Source: Laspinema palackyanum D2c
GTDB taxonomy: Bacteria; Cyanobacteriota; Cyanobacteriia; Cyanobacteriales; Laspinemataceae
Reading direction: 5' to 3'
NCBI RefSeq assembly: GCF_025370875.1
Contig: NZ_JAMXFD010000010.1
Coordinates: 115,050 to 179,049, forward strand
Length of the DNA stretch: 64,000 nt
The position numbers were made by a program, and so were the translations under genes. Below, piece after piece: positions 55,903 through 64,000 of the stretch; position 1 is the stretch's first letter, and each line of letters opens with the position of its first letter. The notes beneath the pieces are model-generated. The model did not search any database, was not told where the DNA came from, and worked only from the letters and a program-made list of their open reading frames with translations.

Positions 55903-56172
55903 ATGACCCTGACGCAAGAGCGCAAACACGAACTCATCAACGAATATCAAATCCATGAGACCGACACCGGATCGGCAGATGTGCAAGTTGCCATGTTAAC
56001 CACCCGGATTAACCAACTCAGCGCACACCTGAAAACCAACAAAAAAGACCACTCCTCCAGAAGAGGATTGTTGAAAATGATTGGTCAGCGCAAGCGCTTA
56101 CTGGCCTATATTTTGAAACAAGACCAAGCCCGCTATCGCGCTTTGATTACCCGCCTCGGGATTCGGGGTTAG
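55903..56172 (+). CDS. rpsO: 30S ribosomal protein S15
   Basis: 89 residues, the standard length. [40 protein letters not shown] and [20 protein letters not shown] are S15 signatures; it binds the 16S rRNA central domain and nucleates platform assembly. The gene is followed after 17 bp by the PAM68-family gene on the same strand, so they are probably co-transcribed. The MITE-like element sits just upstream and may affect its promoter region. Confidence 0.98.
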   Translation: MTLTQERKHELINEYQIHETDTGSADVQVAMLTTRINQLSAHLKTNKKDHSSRRGLLKMIGQRKRLLAYILKQDQARYRALITRLGIRG

Positions 56173-56189
56173 AACCAACAGAAAAACCC

Positions 56190-56657
56190 ATGTCACAGGA
56201 ACCCCAACGAAATCGGTTACCGTTTGAGCCCAAACGGAAAAAACCGGCCAAAAACAACTCAACCCCCAAGGCATCCGAAACTCCAGCCTCTGGAAAACCG
56301 GAAAAAACTGCTCGTCGTCCGATGTCCAAAGAAGAACGGGCCATTCCCGAAGTGGTCAGCCAACGCATGGTGAGTCGGATGGCAATCTTGTGCGGGGTTC
56401 CGACTGCTTTGGGGATGTTTACATTTATCGCCAGCTATTTTGTGATCACTGGGGACTTGTTCCCCTTGCCTAATTTCGCCGTCGTCTTGGTGAGCATGGG
56501 CTGCTTTGGACTCGGCGTGATTGGGTTAACCTACGGCGTACTGTCCGCATCCTGGGATGAAGAGATTCCCGGATCCCTGTTAGGTTGGCAGGAGTTTACC
56601 ACCAATTTGGGCCGAATGAATGCGGCGAGGCGAGCGGCGAAGCAAAAAAGCCAGTAG
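56190..56657 (+). CDS. PAM68-family photosystem II assembly protein
   Basis: 155 residues: a basic, Lys/Pro-rich N-terminal tail (1-60), then two transmembrane helices at ~66-88 (MAILCGVPTALGMFTFIASY) and ~96-118 (FAVVLVSMGCFGLGVIGLTY), and the conserved ending SASWDEEIPGSLLGWQEF, typical of PAM68 (DUF3464). PAM68 helps insert chlorophyll-binding core proteins (CP47, D1) into photosystem II in plants and cyanobacteria. A thylakoid location is expected. Closely spaced after rpsO (17 bp). Confidence 0.9.
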   Translation: MSQEPQRNRLPFEPKRKKPAKNNSTPKASETPASGKPEKTARRPMSKEERAIPEVVSQRMVSRMAILCGVPTALGMFTFIASYFVITGDLFPLPNFAVVLVSMGCFGLGVIGLTYGVLSASWDEEIPGSLLGWQEFTTNLGRMNAARRAAKQKSQ

Positions 56658-56867
56658 TCAGTTGTCATTGGTCATTTGTCGTCTTAGGAGAACCAAGGAC
56701 AAATGACCTATGCTCAATTTATTAGGATTCGCGGGCGATCGGCGATCGGCTGCTCTTTAGCGAAGTGCTGAACATTGCTAGAAAGAAGCCATCACTTAGG
56801 AAGAGCCGATCGCCGACGAGAGCAGTTAAAGAGTCTGTACAAAAGCAAATAAGCCCGGTAACATACC

Positions 56868-57932
56868 ATGATCATTGTAATGAAGGTCGGCACACCCGAA
56901 GCCGAAATTGACCGACTCAATGCAGAATTGACCGAAAATTGGGGGCTGACCCCGGAGAAAATAGTCGGTCGCTATAAAGTCGTAATTGGACTGGTTGGGG
57001 ATACGGCAGATTTGGATCTGCAACAACTCCAAGAAATGAGTCCGGCGATCGAACAAGTCTTGCGGGTAGAACAACCCTTTAAGCGCGTCAGTCGGGAATT
57101 CCGCCACGGCGAAGCTTCAGAAGTCGTGGTGGATACTCCTAATGGTCCGGTTCACTTTGGTGAAACCCACCCGATCGTGGTGGTGGCAGGACCCTGTTCT
57201 GTGGAAAACGAGGATATGATTGTTGAGACGGCCCGACGAGTCAAAGCGGCTGGGGCCAAGTTTTTGCGAGGCGGTGCCTTTAAACCCCGCACCTCGCCCT
57301 ATGCGTTCCAAGGACATGGCGAAAGTGCGTTAGAGTTACTCGCCACAGCGCGGGAAGTCACTGGGTTGGGAATTATTACCGAACTGATGGATGCGTCAGA
57401 TTTGGAGATGTTAGGGGAAGTCGCCGATGTCATCCAAATTGGGGCGCGGAATATGCATAATTTTTCCCTGTTAAAGAAAGTCGGTGCTCAGGATAAGCCG
57501 GTGTTACTCAAACGGGGAATGTCCGCCACGATTGAAGAGTGGTTGATGGCAGCGGAGTATATTTTGGCCGCAGGCAATCCCCGGGTGATTTTGTGTGAAC
57601 GGGGAATCCGGACTTTTGACCGGCAGTACACCCGGAATACTTTGGATTTATCGGTGATTCCGGTCCTGAGAAAGCTGACTCACCTGCCGATTATGATTGA
57701 TCCCAGTCATGGAACGGGTTGGTCAGATCAGGTGCCTTCGATGGCGCGGGCGGCGATCGCAGCAGGAACCGACTCCCTGATGATTGAAGTACACCCGACG
57801 CCCAATAAAGCCCTCTCCGATGGACCCCAATCCCTCACCCCCGATCGCTTTGATCACCTGATGGGAGAAGAGTTAGCGGTGATTGGTAAAGCCGTTGGTC
57901 GGTGGACTGTCCCCACCCCCGTCTTAGCGTAA
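56868..57932 (+). CDS. aroF: 3-deoxy-7-phosphoheptulonate synthase (DAHP synthase)
   Basis: First step of the shikimate pathway: phosphoenolpyruvate plus erythrose-4-phosphate to DAHP. 354 residues: an N-terminal ferredoxin-like (FL) regulatory domain (~1-70, MIIVMKVGTPEAEIDRLNAE) and a TIM barrel with GPCSVEN, RGGAFKPRTSPYAFQGHG, IGARNMHNFSLLKKV and MIDPSHGTG. This is the type I-beta form. The FL domain may confer allosteric control. An inverted repeat upstream (56734-56815; CGATCGGC...CTCTT against AAGAGCCGATCG) could influence expression; this is only a suggestion. A perfect hairpin follows the stop. Confidence 0.96.
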   Translation: MIIVMKVGTPEAEIDRLNAELTENWGLTPEKIVGRYKVVIGLVGDTADLDLQQLQEMSPAIEQVLRVEQPFKRVSREFRHGEASEVVVDTPNGPVHFGETHPIVVVAGPCSVENEDMIVETARRVKAAGAKFLRGGAFKPRTSPYAFQGHGESALELLATAREVTGLGIITELMDASDLEMLGEVADVIQIGARNMHNFSLLKKVGAQDKPVLLKRGMSATIEEWLMAAEYILAAGNPRVILCERGIRTFDRQYTRNTLDLSVIPVLRKLTHLPIMIDPSHGTGWSDQVPSMARAAIAAGTDSLMIEVHPTPNKALSDGPQSLTPDRFDHLMGEELAVIGKAVGRWTVPTPVLA

Positions 57933-57964
57933 CGGGCGATTCCATCTTGGAGAATCAGCCCAGA

Positions 57965-57992
57965 GTAGGGGCAGTGAAGAGACTGCCCCTAC
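57965..57992 (+). terminator. Hairpin after the DAHP synthase gene
   Basis: Perfect 11-bp stem GTAGGGGCAGT/ACTGCCCCTAC with a six-base loop, between the convergent DAHP synthase and PilB-like genes. No T-tract. Confidence 0.55.
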
Positions 57993-58031
57993 ATCCGATC
58001 CGGGGCACTCTCCAAATTGGGATCAGTCCGA

Positions 58032-59147
58032 CTACTCCTTATGCTCGTCCAGTGCCTTGAGTTTAGCTAACTGTTCATCCACCTGACGAATTAACTGGTT
58101 GAGCGCAGGCAGTGCATCTAACTTGGATAAAGCTAGATCGGGAATTTTACTGGCGCGATCGCGCAATTCATCCACCTTCCGCTGAAGTTGTAGCGCTAGT
58201 CGCAAGGCATCCCGACTTAAATCCTCCACCTGCTGCTGCTTGTAAAACTTTAAAGCCGCCCCGCGCAACACTTGCAAGGTCGCCCGTTCCCCATCAGTTC
58301 CTGGCATCACCCGCAAGCGTAATAATAACTCTTCTTTGTTATAGCGCCGTTCAATTTCCACCTGTTTCGGTTTTTGCAGGGGGATTAACGGCAAGTGTGC
58401 CAATAGCTTGAGTTCGTTCATCACCCCCCCAAACAGGGACAGTTCCAAACCGTCCATCACCGACTGCACGACCCCATCTTGACTCCAAAGAATTCGCCCC
58501 TGTTGAGATTGGCGCTCGAAATAAAGCCGACCGATACCCCCTTCTAAAATTCGCCCCAATAACTCTTGTAAAAGCTCCTTGGGGGGTAAATTGGCAAGTT
58601 CATCCAGGGAACTGTGAGGATGGGAGACACTCACTTGCAACAGCGGCACCGCCGCCCCTGGTAACATGGGTGTCGAGTGAGGTGCGGGTAAGCTCGGGCG
58701 ATCGCTAGTCGCTAAATGGGAATGGGGTAGGGGGAGCAAATCGTTCCGAGAATGCACTGCCACCGAGGAAGCATGGGAGGAATTCGGCAAAGGAGGCATG
58801 GACGGGGCGGGAACATGACTCCCCGGGGTATGAGGTGGAGCCGATGCTTTTTTCTTCCCGGTGTGCATATAGTTTAAGTAAGCACTGAGCATCGAGCGGT
58901 GAATCTCAGCAGAAATCGGTTCGGATACCAGAGAACACCTCATATATCCCAGAATGCGCCGGACATATTCCAAGGCGGCAGAATCTTCGGGATCGACCAT
59001 ACCCAGGTGGAGACGGCTCCCTTTAATGGACAACGGTAACACCTCATGATAAAGGCAGGCTTCAAAAGGCAACAGGTTGTCAATTAGCTGGAAGATTTGC
59101 TCGGAATCCATTTGTGCTGCCCAGTTAGTGACGGTTTTGGTTTGCAT
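58032..59147 (-). CDS. PilB/GspE-like protein without an ATPase core
   Basis: 371 residues. The N-terminal MshEN-like domain (~15-95: LPFEACLYHEVLPLSIKGSR, LHLGMVDPEDSAALEYVRRI) matches the N-domain of type IV pilus and type II secretion ATPases. A Pro/His/Ser-rich linker (~100-190) follows. Then comes a segment like the N-half of the GspE ATPase domain (GRILEGGIGRLYFERQ, ILWSQDGVVQSVMDG, LKLLAHLPLIPLQKPKQVEI, LRLRVMPGTDGERATLQVLR). No Walker A (GxxxxGKS/T) or Walker B follows; instead it ends in a helical tail (~300-371). It may bind c-di-GMP, a pilus motor or both as a regulator or adaptor; this is inferred. A start at Met13 is also possible. Confidence 0.78.
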   Translation of the reverse strand: MQTKTVTNWAAQMDSEQIFQLIDNLLPFEACLYHEVLPLSIKGSRLHLGMVDPEDSAALEYVRRILGYMRCSLVSEPISAEIHRSMLSAYLNYMHTGKKKASAPPHTPGSHVPAPSMPPLPNSSHASSVAVHSRNDLLPLPHSHLATSDRPSLPAPHSTPMLPGAAVPLLQVSVSHPHSSLDELANLPPKELLQELLGRILEGGIGRLYFERQSQQGRILWSQDGVVQSVMDGLELSLFGGVMNELKLLAHLPLIPLQKPKQVEIERRYNKEELLLRLRVMPGTDGERATLQVLRGAALKFYKQQQVEDLSRDALRLALQLQRKVDELRDRASKIPDLALSKLDALPALNQLIRQVDEQLAKLKALDEHKE

Positions 59148-59666
59148 TGGTGAAAGGACTCGGTGCTGTTTTATTCAGAGAAAGAAAACCCACAATAGTG
59201 ACACCAATGACCCAAGCTTGTCAGGGTGGGTCCCACTCCTGACTATCCAAGATAGAGAAATGCTGGCGGGTTATTCCTATTTTCTGGTTTGATCACCCGA
59301 CAAGTCAAGTCCGATACCACACCGGATTGCACAGTTCCCCACAAGGTAGGCAAGAATCGCATTCTGTGTCAAATTTTGAGTACAATTGGCAAGTTTTCAA
59401 CGGATTTAGATGCACCCAGTTATTTCCTCAATTCCACTGCTTCCGCTGTCGTAACTAACTTGGGTCAAAAGTCACCGATTCCGAGGAATGTGGGATAAAG
59501 ATTCGCTAAAGTTGAACAAATTGGGGATAAGGCTGTCACACTCATCGCTTTCTCAACTCTCATTCAATGCACCAGAACTCAAGGGACAGCGGTAGTCCGG
59601 GTGAGTTGATTTAATATTCTTCTTTAAAAGTAGCACTTTTCCGAAGAAAAAGTTAACAATGTTTAA
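59148..59666. other. Intergenic, no gene seen
   Basis: 519 bp between two minus-strand genes. Short open frames on both strands have no protein character. Presumably holds the promoter of the PilB-like gene. Confidence 0.5.
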
Positions 59667-60809
59667 TCAACCATCGGCTTCGGAACGGCTATTGCGGAGG
59701 GACTGAGCCGCTAAATAAAGTTGGGTCCATTCCCCTAGCACTTGAGAATGTTTGAGTCCTTGGTTCTGGGCGATCGCCTCTAAAGATTGTCCCTGTTTGA
59801 GTTGGTCAAGTAGCTGTTGTTGTTCTGGGGTGAGGGTTTGATAAAATTGTTGCCACTGGGTCGAGGTTAGACCGAACCCGTGGTCTTGTAAGCTAATTTG
59901 TAGCCAGTTGGCGACTAACTCCGGTTCGATTTTCAGGGAAAAGACGCGAATCGCATGGTAGCTGACTTTTTCCCGCAAGCGATAGACTTGCTTAACGGGT
60001 AAATTGAGACCCTTGGCGATCGCATCTTGGGAGCAACCTTGAAGATACAATCGCAACCAATCCGCTGCAGTTGGATCCACATTTTTCGCCAAATAGTCGG
60101 CAAACTCCTGTTGGACGGTTTGGCGTAAGAGTTGTTGTTCTTCCCAGGCGATCGCATCTTGCGTGTTGGCGATCGCCTGAGCATCCAACAAACTAATCGA
60201 ACTGTCTGACTCATCCGAACCAATTTCATCAGAAACCAGGCGAATTAATTCCGCCTCGGGCACCTGAGTCAAGCCCCCACGCTGGGACCTCCGCAAATAG
60301 TTAAAAAACCGATAGGCGAGTAAAGGTTGATTCCGAACCGGACGCAAGCAATATTCTTCAATAGTTGCCAACAACAGCGCATTTCTGACCCGCGAGGTTT
60401 GGGTGGATTTGCCAATCCAGGCAATTTGCTGTTGCATATAGCGATCGCGTTCGCACAACTCCTGGATGACTTCCTGCACCACATCCACCACCGTCCGCTG
60501 GCGATCGCGACTCAGCGCCACCCAAGTTTTTATCTTATTTCGCAGCAGCACCAACGAAGACAACCGACGGATTAAATTCGTATAAGCTCGTTCCGTCGGC
60601 ACCCCGAGGACCCTGAGCAAAATCCGATAGCGATAGTCCATCGCCGAACGGATGATTTCTAGCTTTTCTGGCGTCAGGGCCTCAAAACGCTCCGGATCCT
60701 CCCCCAACAGCCATTGCACGATACTCTCGTGGGTGCTCACTGGATGCTCTGCACAATCCTGGGATAGGCGCGATCGCCACTCTTGCGCCAGTTGTTCTGC
60801 CAACGTCAT
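59667..60809 (-). CDS. HetZ-related protein (type 2)
   Basis: 380 residues with an N-terminal helical domain (TLAEQLAQEWRSRLSQDCAE, HESIVQWLLGEDPERFEALT, YRILLRVLGVPTERAYTNLI) and a region RSQRGGLTQVPEAELIRLVS. The C-terminus has a HetZ-like DNA-binding portion (WLRLYLQGCSQDAIAKGLNL, PVKQVYRLREKVSYHAIRVF, DHGFGLTSTQWQQFYQTLTP). I recall this form as HetZ-related protein 2, widespread in cyanobacteria including those without heterocysts. HetZ itself is a DNA-binding regulator of heterocyst differentiation in Anabaena; the function of this branch is not established to my knowledge. GAGGAG lies eight bases before the ATG. Confidence 0.82.
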   Translation of the reverse strand: MTLAEQLAQEWRSRLSQDCAEHPVSTHESIVQWLLGEDPERFEALTPEKLEIIRSAMDYRYRILLRVLGVPTERAYTNLIRRLSSLVLLRNKIKTWVALSRDRQRTVVDVVQEVIQELCERDRYMQQQIAWIGKSTQTSRVRNALLLATIEEYCLRPVRNQPLLAYRFFNYLRRSQRGGLTQVPEAELIRLVSDEIGSDESDSSISLLDAQAIANTQDAIAWEEQQLLRQTVQQEFADYLAKNVDPTAADWLRLYLQGCSQDAIAKGLNLPVKQVYRLREKVSYHAIRVFSLKIEPELVANWLQISLQDHGFGLTSTQWQQFYQTLTPEQQQLLDQLKQGQSLEAIAQNQGLKHSQVLGEWTQLYLAAQSLRNSRSEADG

Positions 60810-62024
60810 GATTAACTCCTCACCTCTAACACGCTTCCCACTCTTACCGATTCTAAGCTCATCCTGAAGCCAAGGCGAGGGTCCAACGTCCTATCCTGTC
60901 CGACCCCGTTACCCATCCTCCCTCATGACATCCCGAAACCAATTCCTCATCCCCCAACTTTTCAACCCTTCATCCCCTTACTGCTAATAAGGATCCATCC
61001 GGCCTGCTGTTTTATTGTTGCACTCATGGCAGTCTTTCAGCGCTTACCTCCGACCTCTAACAGGCCCTAGGAGGCCCGGATTTGAGATCCCAGGGACCAG
61101 AAACCGGGTTTTTGGCCCCGATCTGCGGCGAATTGGCCTAAATTTCGTGAAGAACCCCGGCTTCTAACCCAAATGTTACCCCCGGACTAGGGCACTTGTT
61201 CTTCCAGTCCCAAGTCCTCGGGTTTTGGATTAGGCGTTCTCGGGGACTGACGCAGCGATCGGACTGAAGCCACCACAGAGTCAGTACATCAATCCTCTTT
61301 TCATCAAATTCCTGGAATTTGTAGATAATCTTTCGCTCACCGGGAACAAAACTTGATTCTTTTAAATCAGATTAAGAGATGCTGCCATGTAGTTACTGTT
61401 GCCGGAACATAGAGTTTCCGCCTAGCGTCTATATTCGCATCCTCCATTCAAGAATCCGTATTTTTTTTGTAGTGTTCAAAAATCGCTTTGATCCTCATGC
61501 TTTATTTTTTAAGCTTTGCTGCATCCCAATTTTAATGAAGCAAACTCCCGGGGCCCGTTTAGCTCTAGGCCAACTGTTCATCAAATGTTGTGACTCTTGA
61601 GATTTCCGAAAAAAGTAGAGGAAATCAGATTGTCATTAGGATGATACTTCAAGCATAAGCCATTGAAATAAAAATAGAAAAAATTGGATTAATTATTTAA
61701 TATCCCTCGGAATTGATTTCCGTAAATCTCTCAGCAACCTTAAGCAGAGAGAGTTTTTTTCATGATAAAATTCAGGGAATGCGAATTTCCTTAAAATCAG
61801 CCTTTAGACAGATTAAAATGCTTTTTCTAAAGTGAAAAATAAATTAAAAGGCTATTAACTTGCCCTCGTCCAATTTAAGGGAAGTAAAAAAAACCTTTTT
61901 CTAGTCTAACCCTGCAAACCGTGCCTCTATTCATAAATGCGAGTGCCACGGACTCCCGAAGCCGGGAAAAGCCAACCTAATCTACCCCGTAACTTTTCAC
62001 CCTGTTGCACCAAGGAGCTTTGCA
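60810..62024. other. Long intergenic region upstream of the Asp-rich gene
   Basis: 1.2 kb, AT-rich towards the end, with no supported gene. Short open frames (for example 61379-61600) look random. It presumably carries promoters for the HetZ-related gene (minus) and the Asp-rich gene (plus); no clear consensus was found. Confidence 0.55.
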
Positions 62025-64000
62025 ATGAATCCGGAAGAAACAATGCCAGAAGAAACCACAGGAGTTGTCGTTCTCGATCCGACTATTGATGTCGATTCGG
62101 GCGATTTGGATGATGAATTGGATGACAACATCTTCTCCACCACCGCTGTAACCGACGTCGAATCCAGTGACTTAGATGCCAATTCCGGTGACTTGGATGA
62201 TGATGACTTGGACGGTGAAACCACTCCAACTGCCGAAGGCGAGGATAATGGTGATAGCTTAGATGCCAATTCCGGTGACTTGGATAATGATGATGACTTA
62301 GAAGGGGAATTCACGACCACTGCCGAAGGCGATGATAATGCCGATGACTTAGAGATGAATTCCGGTGACTTGGATGATAATGATGACTTAGAAGGTGAAG
62401 TCACGACCACTGCCGAAGGCGATGATAATGCCGATGACTTAGAGATGGACTCCGGTGACTTGGATGATGCCGATGACATGGATGACGATGCAGGCGTCGA
62501 TCCTCAAATCAAAGAACTGGTCACTGCCTATTGTGATGAAGATGAATATTTGGCCGATAACCCTGATGTTGAGGAGGCCGTCAAACGAGGGGTGTTTAAG
62601 AGTGGATTACAACACGCCTACCTCTTTGGATATCTAGAAGGCCGGAACGTCATTCCGGGATTCGATGCGCGATTCTATGAAGAAAATAATCGCGACGTGA
62701 AAGATGCGATCGCCAAGGGTGATTTCAAAAGCGCCCTACACCACTTCTTACTCTTTGGCATCAACGAAAATCGCTCTCCCAACCTCGCCTACAACGAAGA
62801 AGAGTATCTGAATAATAATTCAGACGTTAGTGATGCTGTGCAACAGGGTCAATTTAGCAGCGGCCTAGCACATTGGCTCCTGCATGGAATCCGTGAAATT
62901 CGGGTTTTCAGCAACATTTTTAACGCCCAATTTTACTTACAACAATATGAAGATGTTGCGGAAGCATTCAACACGGGAAGGCTTCGGAGCGTCTTCTCTC
63001 ACTTCTTAAATAACGGGATTTTTGAAGGACGTATTCCCAGCCCCTCCTTCAATCTGGAAACCTACTTACAACAATATCCAGAAGTCTCTGAAGGAATCGA
63101 ACAAGGTCAATTCCCCAATGCCATTTTCCACTTCTTCCAGGTGGGATTCTTCCGTGGATTCATGCCGAATCCACCGATGCCCGAAGCAGAAATGCCCGAT
63201 AATGATGATGATGATGATTTAGAAGACGACACCTCAACCCCTGAAAATCCCACCGACACCTCCCCCATCGTCTTCAATCCTCCTACCGGCATCGTTTCAC
63301 CCCCTGTACCCCCCGCATTAGATAGCGATTCCGGTGACTTAGATGCCGATGACGATGATGCCGATGACGATGATGCCGATGACGATGATTTAGATACCGA
63401 TTCCGGTGACTTAGATGCCGATGACGATGATGCCGATGACGATGATTTAGATGCTGATTCCGGTGATTTAGATGCCGATGACGATGATGCCGATGACGAT
63501 TCCGGTGATTCTGGAATCCAAATCCGCAATATAGACGACATTGACCGGACCGGCAGCAATGTGTTGGTCTCCGATAGTGATGAGGGAGTGCTCCTAGAAG
63601 CGACTGGAGTCATTGATATTCTCATCGGTGGTAATGGCAACGATACTCTCACCGGAAACGACCTCCCCGACCTAATCTTTGGAGTTGCTGGCAATAACCT
63701 GATTGAAGGCGGCAGCGAAAATGATTCTCTCCTTGGGGGTCAAGGAAGTGACTCTATCTCCGGTGGGGATGGGGACGACCTGATCATTGGTGACCTCAAA
63801 GTCTTTGATGAATTAAAAAGCGCTAACGGCTTTATTTTCATCAATGAACTCAACGACGATGATGCCGATGACGATGATGCTGATGACGTCACCGATGATG
63901 ACGATGATGCTGATGATGTCACCGATGACGATGATGCTGATGATGTCACCGATGACGATGATGCTGATGATGTCACCGATGACGATGATGCTGATGATGT
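62025..64000 (+). CDS. Extremely Asp-rich RTX-like repeat protein (partial, C-terminus beyond right edge)
   Basis: ATG at 62025 with AAGGAG seven bases upstream; 658 codons are visible with no stop. Residues 1-165: acidic repeats built on NSGDLDD, DDLEGE and TTAEGDDNADDLE. Residues ~165-385: five ~43-residue repeats (FDARFYEENNRDVKDAIAKG, then F.SALHHFLLFGINENR). Residues ~385-505: Asp arrays (DADDDDADDDDLD, DSGDLDADD). Residues ~534-590: degenerate RTX nonapeptides (GGNGNDTLTGND, GGQGSDSISGGDGDDLIIGD). From ~605 to the edge: ADDVTDDDD repeats. No N-terminal signal peptide, so type I secretion is likely if RTX-like parts act as usual. Probably an extracellular calcium-binding or surface protein. 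Open frames on the opposite strand (Ser-rich) are shadows of the Asp codons. Confidence 0.88.
   Translation, partial: MNPEETMPEETTGVVVLDPTIDVDSGDLDDELDDNIFSTTAVTDVESSDLDANSGDLDDDDLDGETTPTAEGEDNGDSLDANSGDLDNDDDLEGEFTTTAEGDDNADDLEMNSGDLDDNDDLEGEVTTTAEGDDNADDLEMDSGDLDDADDMDDDAGVDPQIKELVTAYCDEDEYLADNPDVEEAVKRGVFKSGLQHAYLFGYLEGRNVIPGFDARFYEENNRDVKDAIAKGDFKSALHHFLLFGINENRSPNLAYNEEEYLNNNSDVSDAVQQGQFSSGLAHWLLHGIREIRVFSNIFNAQFYLQQYEDVAEAFNTGRLRSVFSHFLNNGIFEGRIPSPSFNLETYLQQYPEVSEGIEQGQFPNAIFHFFQVGFFRGFMPNPPMPEAEMPDNDDDDDLEDDTSTPENPTDTSPIVFNPPTGIVSPPVPPALDSDSGDLDADDDDADDDDADDDDLDTDSGDLDADDDDADDDDLDADSGDLDADDDDADDDSGDSGIQIRNIDDIDRTGSNVLVSDSDEGVLLEATGVIDILIGGNGNDTLTGNDLPDLIFGVAGNNLIEGGSENDSLLGGQGSDSISGGDGDDLIIGDLKVFDELKSANGFIFINELNDDDADDDDADDVTDDDDDADDVTDDDDADDVTDDDDADDVTDDDDADD
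63340..63512 (+). repeat. In-frame GAT-rich repeats encoding Asp arrays
   Basis: Direct repeats of GATGCCGATGACGATGAT and GATTCCGGTGAYTTAGATGC at codon register, three larger blocks long. Prone to expansion and contraction by slippage. Confidence 0.85.
63859..64000 (+). repeat. 27-bp tandem repeat encoding ADDVTDDDD, cut by the window edge
   Basis: Unit GCTGATGATGTCACCGATGA followed by CGATGAT; at least four copies, the first 30 bp long (one extra Asp codon), then 27-bp units up to and past the right edge. The array is likely longer in the genome. Confidence 0.88.

Noticed and set aside
61997..62479. Ser-rich frame on the minus strand (also 63107-63694 and 63740-63976)
   Set aside because: Antisense of GAT/GAC-rich Asp repeats automatically gives Ser-rich open frames; the plus strand has a ribosome binding site and recognisable domains.
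1..64000. tRNA, rRNA or riboswitch genes
   Set aside because: I looked for T-loop (GGTTCRA) contexts with acceptor stems and for common riboswitch cores and found none I could support; a covariance-model scan would settle it.

Overview
The window is cyanobacterial chromosome. The HIP1 octamer GCGATCGC recurs throughout, and it carries photosynthesis genes (psbI, a PAM68-type photosystem II assembly factor, a CRR7-type NDH-1 factor), a Flv3/Flv1 flavodiiron pair and a HetZ-related protein. The wealth of WD40, pentapeptide-repeat and multi-PAS proteins, DUF4347/RTX-type giant proteins and abundant short palindromic repeats suggest a filamentous, probably non-heterocystous Oscillatoriales-type genome (Oscillatoria/Laspinema-like). 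The genus is a guess. I found no tRNA, rRNA, CRISPR array, intact insertion sequence or prophage.

Layout. 1-4.4 kb: minus-strand LptD/OstA-like DUF3769 envelope protein (cut by the left edge), a 38-codon psbI, a dense palindromic-repeat patch and a proline-rich hypothetical protein. 4.5-12.8 kb: GH38 alpha-mannosidase, a TPR protein, a divergent pair of stress-type genes (four-helix membrane protein; PRC-barrel/DUF2382), an SLH-domain protein and a pentapeptide-repeat protein. 12.8-17.4 kb: repeats, a 15-repeat WD40 protein, and two gene-poor gaps around a 55-residue protein. 17.4-22 kb: Nudix hydrolase, alpha/beta hydrolase, type III pantothenate kinase and a GAF-GAF histidine kinase. 22.2-29.5 kb: flv3, flv1 and sodB, forming an oxygen and superoxide defence block, then ppk1. 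29.6-31.2 kb: three small conserved genes. 31.7-37.8 kb: a 2025-residue hybrid kinase with an ethylene-receptor-like membrane domain. 38-41.2 kb: two adjacent zinc-ribbon/WD40 paralogues. 42.2-51.2 kb: a 3028-residue DUF4347/SBBP/Calx-beta/RTX protein. 51.4-60.8 kb: mostly housekeeping (metallophosphoesterase, sucrose-phosphate phosphatase, ruvA, rpsO, pam68, DAHP synthase), a PilB-like protein without a Walker A motif and a HetZ-related regulator. 62.0 kb to the right edge: an extremely Asp-rich RTX-like protein, incomplete.

Less ordinary points: the Asp-rich protein and the giant protein share a roughly 43-residue repeat; an interspersed repeat appears to have inserted in frame into the DUF4347 domain; the hybrid kinase keeps all seven ethylene/copper-site residues of plant ETR1 at exact spacing; a 201-bp MITE-like element lies between ruvA and rpsO; and a hairpin repeat family shows compensatory base changes between copies. 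No multi-gene defence or biosynthetic system stands out. The best candidates for something undescribed are the Asp-rich protein with its shared repeat and the short repeat elements.
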